A stretch of DNA of 64,000 nt from Diplodia intermedia (Eukaryota; Ascomycota; Dothideomycetes; Botryosphaeriales; Botryosphaeriaceae). Made by a program: the position numbers and the translations under genes. How positions within the stretch are numbered: position 1 is the stretch's first letter; each line of letters starts with the position of its first letter. The notes beneath the pieces are model-generated. The model made no database searches. It had not been told where the DNA came from and saw only the letters and a list, made by a program, of their open reading frames with translations. Positions 1-11,392 of the stretch are shown here, piece after piece. Where the stretch lies: positions 1-64,000 of the forward strand of contig JAKEKT010000032.1 of NCBI GenBank assembly GCA_021495925.1. Reading direction: 5' to 3'.

Positions 1-116
1 AACCCTAACCCTAACCCTAACCCTAACCCTAACCCTAACCCTAACCCTAACCCTAACCCTAACCCTAACCCTAACCCTAACCCTAACCCTAACCCTAACC
101 CTAACCCTAACCCTAA
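1..116. repeat. Telomere repeat tract (CCCTAA)n
   Basis: Uninterrupted CCCTAA hexamers run from the first base to about 116, the C-rich strand of a TTAGGG telomere. This fixes the window as a left chromosome end with the telomere at base 1. The tract ends abruptly in an AAGATCTT sequence that recurs near 3184. Confidence 0.98.
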
Positions 117-279
117 GATCTTTCTTATCTACTAATTTATAACCTTAACTCTATAGCTAAAGAATTTAATCTAATACTATCTCTTAAGAAGAGCCTCTAA
201 TACTATTAGCTAGCTACTAGCGCGCGTATTAAATTCTTAGATATAGCTAAAAGTATAATAAATATAAGAACGTCTAACT
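115..279. repeat. Left copy of a 165-bp direct repeat
   Basis: The segment immediately inside the telomere, from TAAGATCTT to AACGTCTAACT, recurs in the same orientation at 3184-3350 with scattered transition differences. The pair brackets the tandem-repeat array like the ends of an element or a subtelomeric duplication unit. Family unknown. Confidence 0.8.
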
Positions 280-299
280 TTAAACTAACTCTAAATATC

Positions 300-2205
300 G
301 CGTAAAGGGCTAGCGTTACGCTTTTCGCGTAAGAACTAGTATTACGCTTTTCTAGATAGACTTTTAATACGCCGCGTATTATATAAAGAGCTAGTATTAC
401 GCTTTTCTAAATAGACTTTTAATACGCCGCGTATTACGTAAAGAACTAGCGTTACGCTTTTTTAGATAGACTTTTAATACGTTACGTATCGCGTAAAAAG
501 CTAGTATTACGCTTTTTTAAATAGACTTTTAATACGTTACGTATCGCGTAAAGAACTAGCGTTACGCTTTTTATATAAAGAGCTAGCGTTATACTTTTTT
601 AAATAGACTTTTAATATATTACGTATTACGTAAAGAGCTAGTATTATACTTTTTTAGATAGACTTTTAATATATTATATATTATATAAAGAACTAGCGTT
701 ACGCTTTTCGCGTAAGAACTAGCGTTACGCTTTTTTAAATAGACTTTTAATATATTATATATCGCGTAAAGAGCTAGCGTTACGCTTTTTTAAATAGACT
801 TTTAATACGTTATATATCGCGTAAAGAGCTAGCGTTACGCTTTTCTAAATAGACTTTTAATATATCGCGTATCGCGTAAAAAACTAGCGTTATACTTTTT
901 ATATAAGAACTAGTATTACGCTTTTCTAGATAAACTTTTAGTACGCTATATATTATATAAAGAACTAGCGTTACGCTTTTCGCGTAAAGACTAGTATTAT
1001 ACTTTTTATATAAAGAACTAGCGTTATACTTTTTATATAAAGGGCTAGCTTATACGTCTTTACGCTTACTTCTACTATTTAAGCGTTACGCTTATATTAA
1101 CTATAGTTAATATTCTAATAGAGTATCTATTTATAAAGAATCGCGAAAATTTAATATTTAAAAATTTTAGTATTTTAAAATTTTAATATTCTAAAATTTT
1201 CGTTAAGTTTTATAGTTTTAACCTCTATAGCCCTCTAAGTCTAAATAATTTAAACTTATAATAACTCTAATTTAGAGACTAGCGTTATACTTTTTACGTA
1301 AGGGCCCGCGTTACGCTTTTTATATAGAGACTAGCGTTACGCTTTTCGCGTAAGAGCTAGTATTATACTTTTTTAGATAGACTTTTAATACGTTATATAT
1401 TACGTAAAGAGCTAGTATTACGCTTTTTTAAATAGACTTTTAATACGTCGCGTATCGCGTAAAGAACTAGCGTTACGCTTTTTTAAATAAACTTTTAATA
1501 CGTCGCGTATTATATAAAGAACTAGCGTTACGCTTTTTTAAATAGACTTTTAATATATCGCGTATTATATAAAGAGCTAGCGTTACGCTTTTTTAAATAG
1601 ACTTTTAATATACCGCGTATTATATAAAGAACTAGTATTATACTTTTCTAGATAGACTTTTAATACGCTATATATTATATAAAGAGCTAGCGTTACGCTT
1701 TTCGCGTAAAGAGCTAGCGTTATACTTTTCTAAATAGACTTTTAATATATTACGTATCGCGTAAAGAGCTAGCGTTACGCTTTTCTAAATAGACTTTTAG
1801 TATATCGCGTATCGCGTAAAGAGCTAGTATTATACTTTTTATATAAGAACTAGCGTTACGCTTTTCTAAATAGACTTTTAATATATTATATATCGCGTAA
1901 AGAACTAGCGTTATACTTTTTATATAGAGACTAGCGTTATACTTTTTATATAAAGAACTAGTATTATACTTTTTATATAAAGAGCTAGCTCGTATATCTT
2001 CGCGCTTATTTCTACTACTTAAGTATTACGCTTATATTAACTATAGTTAATATTTTAGTAGAGTATCTATTTATAAAGAATCGCGAAAATTTAATATTTA
2101 AAAATTTTAATATTCTAAAATTTTAATATTTTAAAATTTTTACTAAGTTCTATAATTTTAGCCTCTACGGCCCTTTAAGTCTAAATAATCTAAACTTATA
2201 ATATA
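300..2205. repeat. Tandem duplication (period about 940 bp) of a short-repeat array
   Basis: Two consecutive units of about 940 bp each contain a run of degenerate repeats of about 55 bp, followed by a conserved tail beginning GGCTAGCTTATACG (near 1042) or AGCTAGCTCGTATA (near 1983). The tails contain CTTATATTAACTATAG at about 1091 and 2031, an offset of 940. Copies differ mainly by C/T and G/A changes, as expected if RIP acted after or during duplication. Confidence 0.75.
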
Positions 2206-3183
2206 TACTAGTTCTAGTTCTTAATAACGTTAAACGTTATATAGCGCTATTTTAATAAGAGTATTAATAGCTCTAAAGATAAAGCTAATAATAATAATAT
2301 AAAAAAAAAGTAAAAGAAATAGTTACTTTTCTTTTTATTTTCTTTAGTTATTACTATTCTTTTTTACTTTTTTCTATTTATATATATTAAATCTATTTCG
2401 CTATATTCTTTTATTAGTACTATAGTTTAGAGTCTTTTAAATAGTTTATATAGTAAATTCGTTTATAATAGAAACTAGCGAAGAAGACTAAAATTAATCG
2501 AAAAAGCTAAAATAAAATCTTATAAATATCTATATAAAAAGATTAAAATAGCTAGTAGATAGTAGCTTTAACTACTAAAGAGTATAAATATCTATAAAGA
2601 GAAAAGCTAAAAAAGTAATTACGTCTTTAAATATTTTAGTTTTAATAAGCTAAAAAACTTCTTATCTACGTATAAATCTTAAATCTTACTAAAGATATAA
2701 AGAAGAAAGAAAGAAAGTAATAAAAAAAAATAAAAAAACTATAAAGTTTAATAAATAAATAAATAGAGCTTAAATCTAACTAATATAAATAATAAAAAGA
2801 AAAGAGAGACTAATAATTAAATTAAAAGAATATTAATCTCTTTTAATAATAATTTATTTAAAGATCTTTAATTTTACTTTAACTAATAATTAAGCTTTTA
2901 AATTCTAATCTTATTTTAGTAAAGAAGAAGATCTAGTTTTAATTTTATACTTTACTCTTTTTATAAGAAGCGCTAATAAGTAAAAAGATAAAGAGTAAGT
3001 AAAAGATATTAAAAAGATAGCTAGTTAGAAGATATTAACTTTATAAAAGATTTCTTTTTAAAAAACTATTACTCTTTATTTAAAGTCTTAGATAAGAGAA
3101 GTTATAAACTATAACTAAAAAGAAGTAAATATAGACTTTTTAAAAAAATCTTTTCTTTTTTAGCTATTATTCTTCTTCTAAGC

Positions 3184-3350
3184 TAAGATCTTCTTTATTT
3201 ATTAATTTATAACTTTAGCTTTATAGCTAAAGAATTTAATTTAATACTACTCTTTAAGAAAAAGCCTCTAATACTACTAGTTAACTACTAGCGCGCGTAT
3301 TAAATTCTTAAATATAGCTAAGAGTATAGTAAATATAAGAACGTCTAACT
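3184..3350. repeat. Right copy of a 165-bp direct repeat
   Basis: Same-orientation partner of 115-279. It shares the central run containing GCGCGCGTATTAAATTCTTA, and most differences are transitions. From here to about 3660 the DNA is RIP-type AT-rich sequence without recognisable content. Confidence 0.8.
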
Positions 3351-3639
3351 CTAATAGTATTTATATAAAGATATAAAGTAAAGTTTAAAATATTTTAATA
3401 TTTATTAATATTAATTCTTATTAAAACTAAGTAAGAGTAATTAATTAATAACGTACTAGATTTAAAGAAGAGAATATTCTTAATTAAATATATTATATAA
3501 TATTAACTTTTATTACTAACTTTTAGTTTTTATTAAGATAGACTTCTTTAACTTTTTAAAATTAATATTAAAAATTAATTAGTACTAGTTTTAGTATAAT
3601 TTTTAAAGATTAAATTTAAAGAAGAGTTATCTAAGCTTC

Positions 3640-3960
3640 TAAGATAAAATAGTAGTAACGTTATAATAATAGTAGTACTATAAAGATAGTAGTACTACGA
3701 CGGTAGTAGTACTACGACGGTAGTAGCACCACGTAGCGGCAGTAGCACCACGGAGGCGGCGGTAGCAGCACGGCGGCGACGGTAGTAGTAGTAGTAGGTT
3801 CAACACCACGCTAAGGATCGTGACACCGGCACCGGCGACGACAGCAGCGGCGGCGGCGAGCATTACCGGTGGTAGCAGCGGCGAGCATCACCAGCAGCGA
3901 ACGGCGAGCGGTCACCAGCAGCGGCGGCGGCGAGCATCACCGTCCTACTCGAGCATCGCC
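3640..3960. repeat. Trinucleotide-rich low-complexity tract
   Basis: Interrupted GTA/GTAGTAC and then CGG/GCA triplet repeats mark the transition from RIP DNA to GC-rich DNA. Short open frames here read as simple amino-acid runs in several frames and look like repeat artefacts, not genes. Confidence 0.6.
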
Positions 3961-4350
3961 GTACTTCCACCCTCTGTTTCAGCATCCAGCACAGTCACCG
4001 CGAGCAGCATGCGCGTCCGGACTTCAGCGTAGGCTATCATTTACAGTCCGCCGACGTCTCCCCCGGTCGCATCTTCCCGTCCCGCAAATCGAGGCGGCCA
4101 TGGACAGACACCGCACCGCCACCTTAGGCCACGGAACACAGCAGTCGGGCTTCAAAACCTTTGTTAGTATTGAAGAGTAGGAGTTGGCTGCGCAAGGAAG
4201 CTGTGGTGTTGGTAAGAGCAGATCCGAATGTTGCGGCGTTGAGGAAGCTAATGGGGAAGGCACCGTACGACAATGACGCGGCTTTAGGTAGATTGACTGA
4301 GGTTCCTGTGGAAAGACCGCCCAGAATGGAAGCAGTGGCGAGGCGATTGT

Positions 4351-4530
4351 CTAGCGTCTAGTAGTCATAGTGCCGGCGCGGCTGGTGCCCGCCTGCATGA
4401 TGACGGGCATGCGATGCGGCGACGGCTGACATATGTGCGGGCGCGGCACGGTGAAGTGCTTGCCCTCGTGGTGGATGGGCCGTACGCGGTCCAGGTGCGT
4501 GTAGATGCCGCGCGATTCTTCTATATGGTC
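4351..4530 (-). pseudogene. Relic of an FMN-dependent luciferase-like monooxygenase (NtaA/SnaA/DmoA type)
   Basis: About 58 codons on the minus strand end at a TAG (4351-4353). They read like the middle of nitrilotriacetate/pristinamycin-type flavin monooxygenases: an ESRGIYT segment, then HHEGKHFTVPRPH, then QPSPHRMPVIMQAGTSRAG, the usual order ahead of the family's flavin-site region. A full family member has roughly 450 residues, so nearly all of the gene is gone. No start codon or flanking exon is evident. The fragment is not RIP-mutated, so loss was by deletion or rearrangement near the chromosome end. Confidence 0.65.
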
Positions 4531-4540
4531 GCCATTAAAT

Positions 4541-5273
4541 ATATGCCCCCGCCACGCTGATAATGAGCTACCTCGCAGGTATGCTGGAGGAACATCTTTG
4601 TGATGGCCGTCAATCTCCGCCGAGCAGTCAGCTGTCCGTTTTAAACATACGGGTTAGCCTTAGCCGCATCCAAACTGAAAAGAGAGGTTCGACCTATAAC
4701 CACTACGATATGGCATTATTAGTATGAATAGACTTAGGACCCGATGGGTGGCCTTGTTAGTGTTGCTTCTATTTCGTTGTTATCATCTGTTTAAGGTAAT
4801 AAATGTTCTATGATGTGGGCCAAGGTCCACATGGGGGCCGGTTGGACGGTCCGGTCCGGCCCCCGACGATCATTACGTAGTGCTACAGGCAAGAAGGATC
4901 GAATCCCACATCCAGCAAATGCGAAGAGCTAACGCTCATCACTATCCTTCCATTCCGTAAGCTTATAGGGGCCGCAAGGGGTTTCGCAACGGCAGAATGT
5001 CGATCTTCCCCGTGCTACACAATGAACATCAGCTAAAGTGGAGGCCTAACAACGTTCAGCTCAGGCGGCAGCATAGCCAAGTAGTGGTTGTCTTCAGAAT
5101 CAAGAATTCTAAAGAAAGAAAACTCTCTACATACTTAAGAAATAATAGTCTTAGGTAGAGAACGATACCATCAAACTCATTCATCTCAACAGCACCAGTA
5201 ACACTTGCCACCGCTTGTTCCCTTCGAAGCCCGCCTTTACTTTTAATTCAATCTCAAGCCACAAACTCTCAAA
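4541..5273. other. Intergenic; contains a GC-rich inverted repeat
   Basis: No gene is supported here. A near-palindrome at 4833-4864 has GGGGGCCGG and CCGGCCCCC arms around a GGAC/GTCC core. It could be a hairpin or a paired CGG/CCG site. The last 200 bp would be the promoter and leader of the ribonuclease gene that starts at 5274. Confidence 0.5.
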
Positions 5274-5880
5274 ATGCACGCCTTCCAGAGCCTCTGTTAC
5301 CTCCTGTTTGCCGTCAGCGCAACGGCAGCCCCTTTTAACCAGACCGATATCCACGGCCTTGCAGCGAGCGACAAGGTAAGAATGACCCATGACATCGGTA
5401 GTTGAATGAATTTTCCAGGCGTAGATTTGAGTCTTGAATGCAAGCAATCGCGTCCGGATGATGGATCCAACTGCGGTTGGGTTCGATTCTTTGGTCGCCT
5501 ACAGCTAATCATGCCATCAGATTCTCACCTGCAAGAACAGCGGTGGAAACATCCGAATCAGTCAGAACAAGGCCGAGGGCAACATCCACGCGGCACCGCT
5601 CGGCGACAAGGTCACCAAGAGCGGCTACCCGCATGAGTTCGGGAACCGCGAACCCAAGATCGTGTGGCCCAACAAGAAGTGCAACGCCGACAACGTCAAG
5701 CTGCTCGAGTTCCCCGTCTTTGCCGATGGCCACCTCTTCCCCTTCGACGAGAAGAAGCCCGACGACAAGTCCAAGATCGGACCCGCGCGTGGCATCTATA
5801 CCTACCCGAGCAAAGACTTCTGCGGCGTTATGGCCCACACAGAGAAGGATAACAAGGGCCCTTTCGCTCTTTGCGAGTAA
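5274..5880 (+). CDS. Secreted ribotoxin-family (sarcin/RNase T1-fold) ribonuclease
   Basis: Two exons, 5274-5375 and 5521-5880, separated by a 145-bp GT-AG intron with a CTAAT branch-like site, give 153 residues. The first 20 or so form a signal peptide ending near an AAP site. The catalytic set of the RNase T1/ribotoxin fold is present in order: His72 in a YPH motif, Glu97 in an LLEFP motif, Arg124 in a GPAR motif and His140 in an AHTEK motif. Cys38, Cys88, Cys135 and Cys152 can form the two family disulfides. Its length and long loops fit ribotoxins better than the ~100-residue RNase T1. Known members cut the sarcin-ricin loop of 28S rRNA; activity of this one is inferred. It lies apart from the PKS cluster. 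No break is seen. Confidence 0.88.
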
Positions 5881-6355
5881 ACGTGGTAGTGGGCATATAT
5901 GATGGAGATTGGTAAAACATGGTAGGGTTGGCGTCTTTTGGCTTTCGCGCTGGTCGCATTGGAGTCGGGTCTGAATTACTTTGTTATCGTTCGCTCTTTT
6001 TGCATGTATGTACACAACAGAAAATCAGCCCATGAAGCAAGCTGCATTGGTCTGCATCGCTGAAGTGATTGTGAATGCGGCGTCCACCCGGGGTGCTAAA
6101 TGTTTCCAATTATACCATGCATGGGATGGCAGCGAAGCCCCCACGTTGCGTTGGTGGGGCCAATAAACCGGGGCAGCTGAGATGCTCCGTGGGGTCGGTG
6201 TCTTTGGTCAATGCACTCCAGGCAACTGTTTTAGGACCAACACCGAACAACGTTTCACTTGCAGGTGCGGCTACGTCATGTTCGTCAGCTTAACAGTTAA
6301 GTTGAGCTTACTCGCTTCACGCATCCGTCCCCTCACTTGAACATTCCACCACACC
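5881..6355. other. Intergenic between ribonuclease and DUF3632 gene
   Basis: 475 bp with no supported gene. It should hold the 3' end of the ribonuclease transcript and the promoter of the next gene, whose ATG sits in a CACACCATG context. Confidence 0.5.
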
Positions 6356-7304
6356 ATGTCTTCATTGCACCTCACCATCGACTTTACCGTCCCCTACGAC
6401 GACGAGCCCTGGACCTTCGAATACAAGACATTCGACGTCCTCAACGAATACCTACAGCCACAATCCCACACATCTCCTTCATCCGCTGCCATCCAGCTCA
6501 ACGACCTCCTCGAGCATGTCAGCATCTTACAGATCTGGGACATCATCTTCCGCGTCGCCGGACAGGTTCCATATGACCACCCCTCCCAAGACCGAGTGAT
6601 CGCTCTGATCTTCGCGCTGCGCGATGCACCTGTCCAGCCAAACCGTTTCGCCGAGTTGGACGGTATGGACATGACCTTGACCGACATATTCCACCGTAAG
6701 CGCCCCCCAGAAACACATGGACTCTCCATCCGCCGATTACTGACGACAAGGGCAAAATTACACAGAAACCGACTCAAACCCCCCAACCCGAACCACAGGC
6801 TCCGCAGAACATGGAGAAGCAGGCCAGGCCACCACCGCCAGCACCGGAAACGGCTCGCCTTGGAGAAACCTCCAAACCCTGACCGCACGCCTCACCCATG
6901 CCGGCCTGGCCGCCCGCTCCCACGATGCCATCGTCGCGCTGTCCCTTGCGCTCGAGTGCCGGCCGGATCCGCGCTCCCGCGCCTACCAGACGCGTGCTAC
7001 CATGCTGGACTTCCACGTCCCCATCGCGGCGCAGTGGATCATGGTCGCCGGTCGTGAGCTGTACGCGCACATTGCCGCCGCGTCGGGCCGCGGAGACACG
7101 GCGGATTATGCCACGGGGCCTGTGTGGAAGAAGAGGAAGGGAGGGACATGGGTCGAGAGGTGGACGTTCTGGAAGGACGGGTTTGCAGATGTAGCGGAGA
7201 GGGAGGAAGTGTGTGAGGAGTACGTGAGGAAGGTGGCAAGACTGGCAGTTGAGCGCATGGAGGAGATTGATCGAGAGGGTCAAGGCGCGTGGTCAGTGGA
7301 GTAG
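6356..7304 (+). CDS. DUF3632 family protein
   Basis: Exons 6356-6695 and 6766-7304 join across a 70-bp intron (GTAAGC...CACAG) to give 292 residues. The N-terminal half has the family's acidic/aromatic stretch and a VPYDHPSQDRVIALIFALRD segment. The C-terminal half has AAQWIMVAGRELYAH, then GPVWKK and WVERWTFWKDGF, the signature order of fungal DUF3632 proteins (AAQWI..AG..LY, LW, RW.FWK.RF). The function of the family is unknown. There is no signal peptide or membrane segment. The gene looks intact and is unlikely to belong to the polyketide cluster. Confidence 0.8.
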
Positions 7305-8930
7305 GCTATGGAAGTAGGGATGAAAAAGAAGTCAGTAACTCTCCTCACTCGACTCCACGGACACGGCAGTGTTATTTTTATCCTCAAATAGTGACAATCG
7401 ACAATCAGGCACTATAGTGTAGGAATGGAAAGCAACAAGTTGGGTTATTCTTGGCAATCAGACGCTGAGCATGGTGTAGCTTCCTCGACGACCCCATCTG
7501 ATACCGTGTTGGCAGAGCCTGCATGGCCCTTCAGATACTCATAGAATCTCTCCGCCATCTGGACACAGACATCGTCCTTGACCCAGAACCGGCCAGAGAG
7601 AGCCACCTGGAAAGCGTCATCTCTTCTAAACCATCTTCACACGAGCTATACCGCGTTCAAGCTAGAAAGAGTGAGAGGAAAGATGAATCTTCTAGAATAC
7701 GGTCAACATCACGGCCTCCTCATCCACCAACCGTGCGCCTATGCCGTTGCGAAAAGGGGCGGTCGACGAACTGACGTGACTCGTGCTATACCGCCCGCAA
7801 GGCTGGAACCATGCAAGTAAGATAGCGGCTACCGCCGCCATCGAAAAGCTTGTGCAGCTACAGGGCTGTTCCCTCCTCGGAACAGCCGGTCGGGACGGCG
7901 CCGCCGCATGTGCCGGCCTACGCCCGCTCACCGGTCTCCACGGTATCCGTGTAGCACGCGCCATTGTCCACCGGCCCGAGATACCCACCCTCGTGTTTCC
8001 GTGGTGAAAACGCCATTCCGCATGCGGCGCGGCTCCCGGCTATGCGCGGCCAAACGAGGATAATGGGGTGAGAAAACCCCGGCAACGCTGCTCGAGGCCC
8101 GCGGCTCGGCGCCGCATGGGGGAGTCAGGGAGAGATAAGGGAGTTGGGGTTGGCCACGCAGCCCGCACGGTCGCATCCCCCCAGCGATGAAGTGGAAGGT
8201 TGGCGTCGGTGCGGTAATGTTTCTTATACAGAGGCGGCAATGTTTCTTGTACAGAGCCCAGGGAAAGCAAGACTCTACACAGGCATCAACGTAAGGGCAG
8301 GAACTTGGTTGGTCAACTCACCTGTGCAGAACCCGGTACTTCTTGCATGCGTATCGGGATCAAGCGTCTCGATGAGATCCAGACGTAACCTTCGTGCGTA
8401 TGGTCTTAGCTGAATCGGGAAGTTTTCGAACGATTGACGCAAGTGCCGAACTATCCACTAGAGTCCGTGGGTTTAGGTTACGAAGCTCCCACGTGGAGAC
8501 ACCAGCAGCAATGGTTGAACAGAAACCACGGCCTTGAAAGCTAAAGCACGGCCCCCGTGTGTGGCATTGCCACGAAGTCGCAACTCGCAAGTCTCGTGTC
8601 GCCACGTGGGCCGGTGAGTCATGTCGTGTGTGCTCACTGTTCACCAAACACCACCTCATTATTATTATTATCATTGCAACAGGAGGCATCGGCTGCATTA
8701 TTCTTCCTAGGTCTTTCTCGTGTCGCCAAGCCCGCCACCGCTAAGTAAAGCCTTCCCAGAACGCCAGAAAAGATAGACTTCCCGTCTAAATCTAAATACA
8801 TCGCATCGCGTCTAGTAGTCTACCAATCCGCATGCCCTGCTACGCCCGTGAAATAATGAGACCGTGACAACGGGTGTCATGTTTGCGCCAGAGAAGGAAG
8901 AGAGAAAAGAGGAAAGAAATGCGCATGGGG
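7305..8930. other. Long intergenic region with one possible gene fragment
   Basis: 1.6 kb without a convincing gene. On the minus strand, 7445-7630 reads about 60 codons of protein-like sequence (for example RFWVKDDVCVQMAERFYEYL) ending in a TAA at 7445, but with an in-frame stop just upstream and no recognised homology. It may be the last exon of a decayed gene. From 7650 to 8930 I see only scattered short frames. Confidence 0.35.
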
Positions 8931-10843
8931 TCATGGTTCTGATAGCACGTGCAATTCCAGCCGACTCAGGCAGTCTTGCGCGATCTTGTTGACGTGCACC
9001 AGGCCTCGCAGCGCCTCGTGCAGCACCGCCTGCATCTCAAACGTCGGGTCGAGGTGGGAGTTGTAGCGGAAGAAGTCGCCGCAGAAGTACAAGAGGACGG
9101 GCATGAAAGGGTGGACCTGGTCATTCGCGTTAGCGCGGCCGAGATCCGAGACTAGCCAGGCACTTACTTTGAAATGGCTTAATTGGATGAGCGACTTGGA
9201 CAGCTTGATCATCTGCTGAGCGGCGGCGAGCGCCCGCCCTTCGTGCTCGCTGAGGGCTCCCTGGTAGTCCTCCAGCCCCCAAGGCGCCGTTTGGCCGGCC
9301 TTGTAGAGCATGAGCACCGCTGCGTGCGCGGCCATGTGCGTGAATAGGGGCATCGAGTCCATGTACACCACTGCGCACGGATCGTACAGGGACATGCTCT
9401 CGATGCTTTGCGTCAGCCGGGCATCCAGCCGCTGGTGGCGGTCCCAGAATTCCAGAGAGAAGCAGCCGTAGGTGTGCTCGACGATGCCCTGCTGCTGGTG
9501 GGAGAGGCTCTGTCCGCACAGGGCGACGAGCCGGATGAATTCCATGAACGTGGAGTGCCCCTTGGGCTGGTACTCGGAGAGGAAGTCCATCAGAACGGCC
9601 TCGTCGCTCTGGAACTCCTTCTCGGGCGCGGGCAGACGGGTCATGATCTGGACAGTCGGGTCAGCACTAGCAGCCCTACGCCTTGGCTGGGGAGACTCAC
9701 CACGTGTTGGTCGAATGTCAACGGCAGGTGGTCCAGAAGGCTGAGGAAGCGGTCGATGGTGTATGCCATCCAGAAGGTCCTGCGCCGCTCCTCGACTTCG
9801 GCCCAGCTCAGCGCTGTCGAGTGCTTTGCGGCCAGCCCGTCCGGGCCGTCGATGCAGTGCAGCTTCATCAGAACCGCGAGCCGGAAGCATTTGCCCGCGC
9901 TCATCCAGCCGCGCTGGTAGCCCACGCGCATGAACTCGTAGACGGCCAGCAACGCCCACGCCTGAACCTTCTCGATCTGGAGGCAGTCTGCCTGCATCGG
10001 GTCCAGCTCGAGGTTTTCCAGCGTCAGCCGCGTGTAGGCGTACAAGTCATCCTGCAGGTACTGGAACTGGCTCGACATGGCCACGGCCAGCGTCCACATG
10101 GCGTTCTGCAGGCACGCAAAGCCGTCAACCTCGTTTGGGCGCGGGTTCCTGGCCCGCGAGAAGTAGTGGCGCTTGCTGAGGATCGGGCAGAAAGTGTGCA
10201 CGCGATCAAAGTAGAGATGGTCCCTGCCGTCGGTCAGCCACGTGTTCGGGGTTTTGGAGTCGGCCCCACTGCGACGTACAGGTCCGCCCGCATCAGGTCT
10301 GAGATGCAATCGACCGGCGAGATTCCGGCGAACGGCGGTGTCGTGAGCTCAACTGCGGAGCTGCTGCACGAGCCGCTCTCCATGGCGTTGCGTTGAGAGA
10401 AACTGTGCATGTTTTGGGCCAACAGATCGTCGAGCGTCTGGATGGGGCCCGTCGAGCAGTCGTTCTCATCGGGAAAGCTCATGAAGTCGTCTGCGAGCGC
10501 GTCGTCCAGGACGTGGTCGCCGAGATCCTGATCGCTCAGGCGGCGTTCGAGCGCCACTGTGCAGATGTCAGCGCGGAAGGGGCACAGCGCCAGGGACCGG
10601 TTTACCGATGCGGGACTGCAGCGCCCGCAGGTGGCCCTTTTTGGGACCTCGGGGCTGGCGCGCGGTGGTTCTATTGCAGACGGCGCCAGACTCTCGACAC
10701 ACGCCGCACGACGGCTGGCCGCGGTCGCAGCGCAGCTTTCGCCTACGGCACTCGTCGCATGCGAGGCCCGCCTGCTGGCGTGAGCGAGTAGCAGCCGCTG
10801 GCGGCGAGTCGGCTTTGGTTGTGGATTTGGGGCTCGTAGACAT
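8931..10843 (-). CDS. Zn2Cys6 transcription factor, probable cluster regulator
   Basis: Five exons (10606-10843, 10280-10556, 9701-10223, 9168-9647, 8931-9116) give 567 residues. The zinc cluster is complete: C29-X2-C32-X6-C39-X6-C46-X2-C49-X6-C56, followed by a basic linker and a leucine-rich ALQSRIVALERRL coiled segment. The middle-homology region starts around LDHLYFDRVHTFCPIL and includes RRTFWMAYTIDRFLSLL. The last intron (9117-9167) is 51 bp and stop-free, so a naive reading would retain 17 extra residues; removing it gives a smooth LSHFK|VHPFMP join. It sits at the edge of the cluster and is the obvious pathway regulator, perhaps acting at the CGGAGT motifs found upstream of several cluster genes. 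Confidence 0.9.
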
Positions 10844-11392
10844 GATCGCTCTTGGTCCTCAACAATATACCTTTGGATGGGGCTTTTGTATCTAGCTACA
10901 GTCTAGTGTCGTGATCCGAGGCGCCATAAGGCCACGGGCTGATTCGCACCTACCATGGCTGTGCTCCGTCGCCTCGTGTCATTCTTGTTGTTCGGGTGCG
11001 CGCGGAGCGAGACGTCCAGCGGCGAGCAGGAGCCATGTGTTTGGCGTAGTAACAGGTGGACGTTGACATCCCTACTGCAGGGGTGTGCCTTAGTCATAGT
11101 ACATTCGCAGTTAACGGGAAAAATTAGCGAGCCCGAGTCAGGGCGGGGAATGCTGAGGACGAAGGGTGTGTATTTCCCAGGGCCTGCGGTGCCAGGGAAG
11201 CCCCCAGGCACCAGAGCACAGGCCGGCAGCGGCAAGGCGGTCGGGCTGCCAGCACTCCTCGGCCCCTCGGCTGCCACTCGGGATGCTATATGTTGCCATC
11301 CTCTGACCGGCTACAAGAGAGGAATATTCTGACTGCCCGCCGTCCCAACCAGCCCCGCTCTAGAACACCACCTCCTCACCGCCTCAGACACC
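10844..11392. promoter_or_regulatory. Divergent promoter between regulator and FSH1 hydrolase
   Basis: 549 bp between two oppositely oriented start codons, so it must hold both promoters. No gene or clear repeat is seen. I did not find the CGGAGT palindrome here. Confidence 0.5.

Larger units (their letters stand above)
117..3726. repeat. RIP-saturated subtelomeric repeat block
   Basis: Extremely AT-rich DNA with no believable reading frame. I find no CA or TG dinucleotide until the trinucleotide-rich stretch that starts near 3660-3727, while CG survives in CGCG and TACG contexts. This is what saturating CpA-to-TpA mutation (RIP) leaves. Inside are many degenerate copies of a unit of about 55 bp built around GCTAGCGTTACGCTTTT and AGACTTTTAATA, a tandem duplication with a period of about 940 bp, and a terminal direct repeat; these are listed separately. 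Confidence 0.9.

Noticed and set aside
3678..4263. Several short open frames in the trinucleotide tract
   Set aside because: They overlap in several frames on both strands and translate to simple amino-acid runs, as expected of a repeat.
4833..4864. Rho-independent-type terminator or tRNA in the GC-rich palindrome
   Set aside because: This is a eukaryotic locus, there is no T-run, and no tRNA fold fits. Kept only as an inverted repeat.
9117..9167. Reading through the last intron of the Zn2Cys6 gene
   Set aside because: The 51-bp segment is stop-free, but it has a GTAAGT donor, a GCTAAC branch site and a CAG acceptor, and its removal restores the usual SHFK-VHPF continuity.
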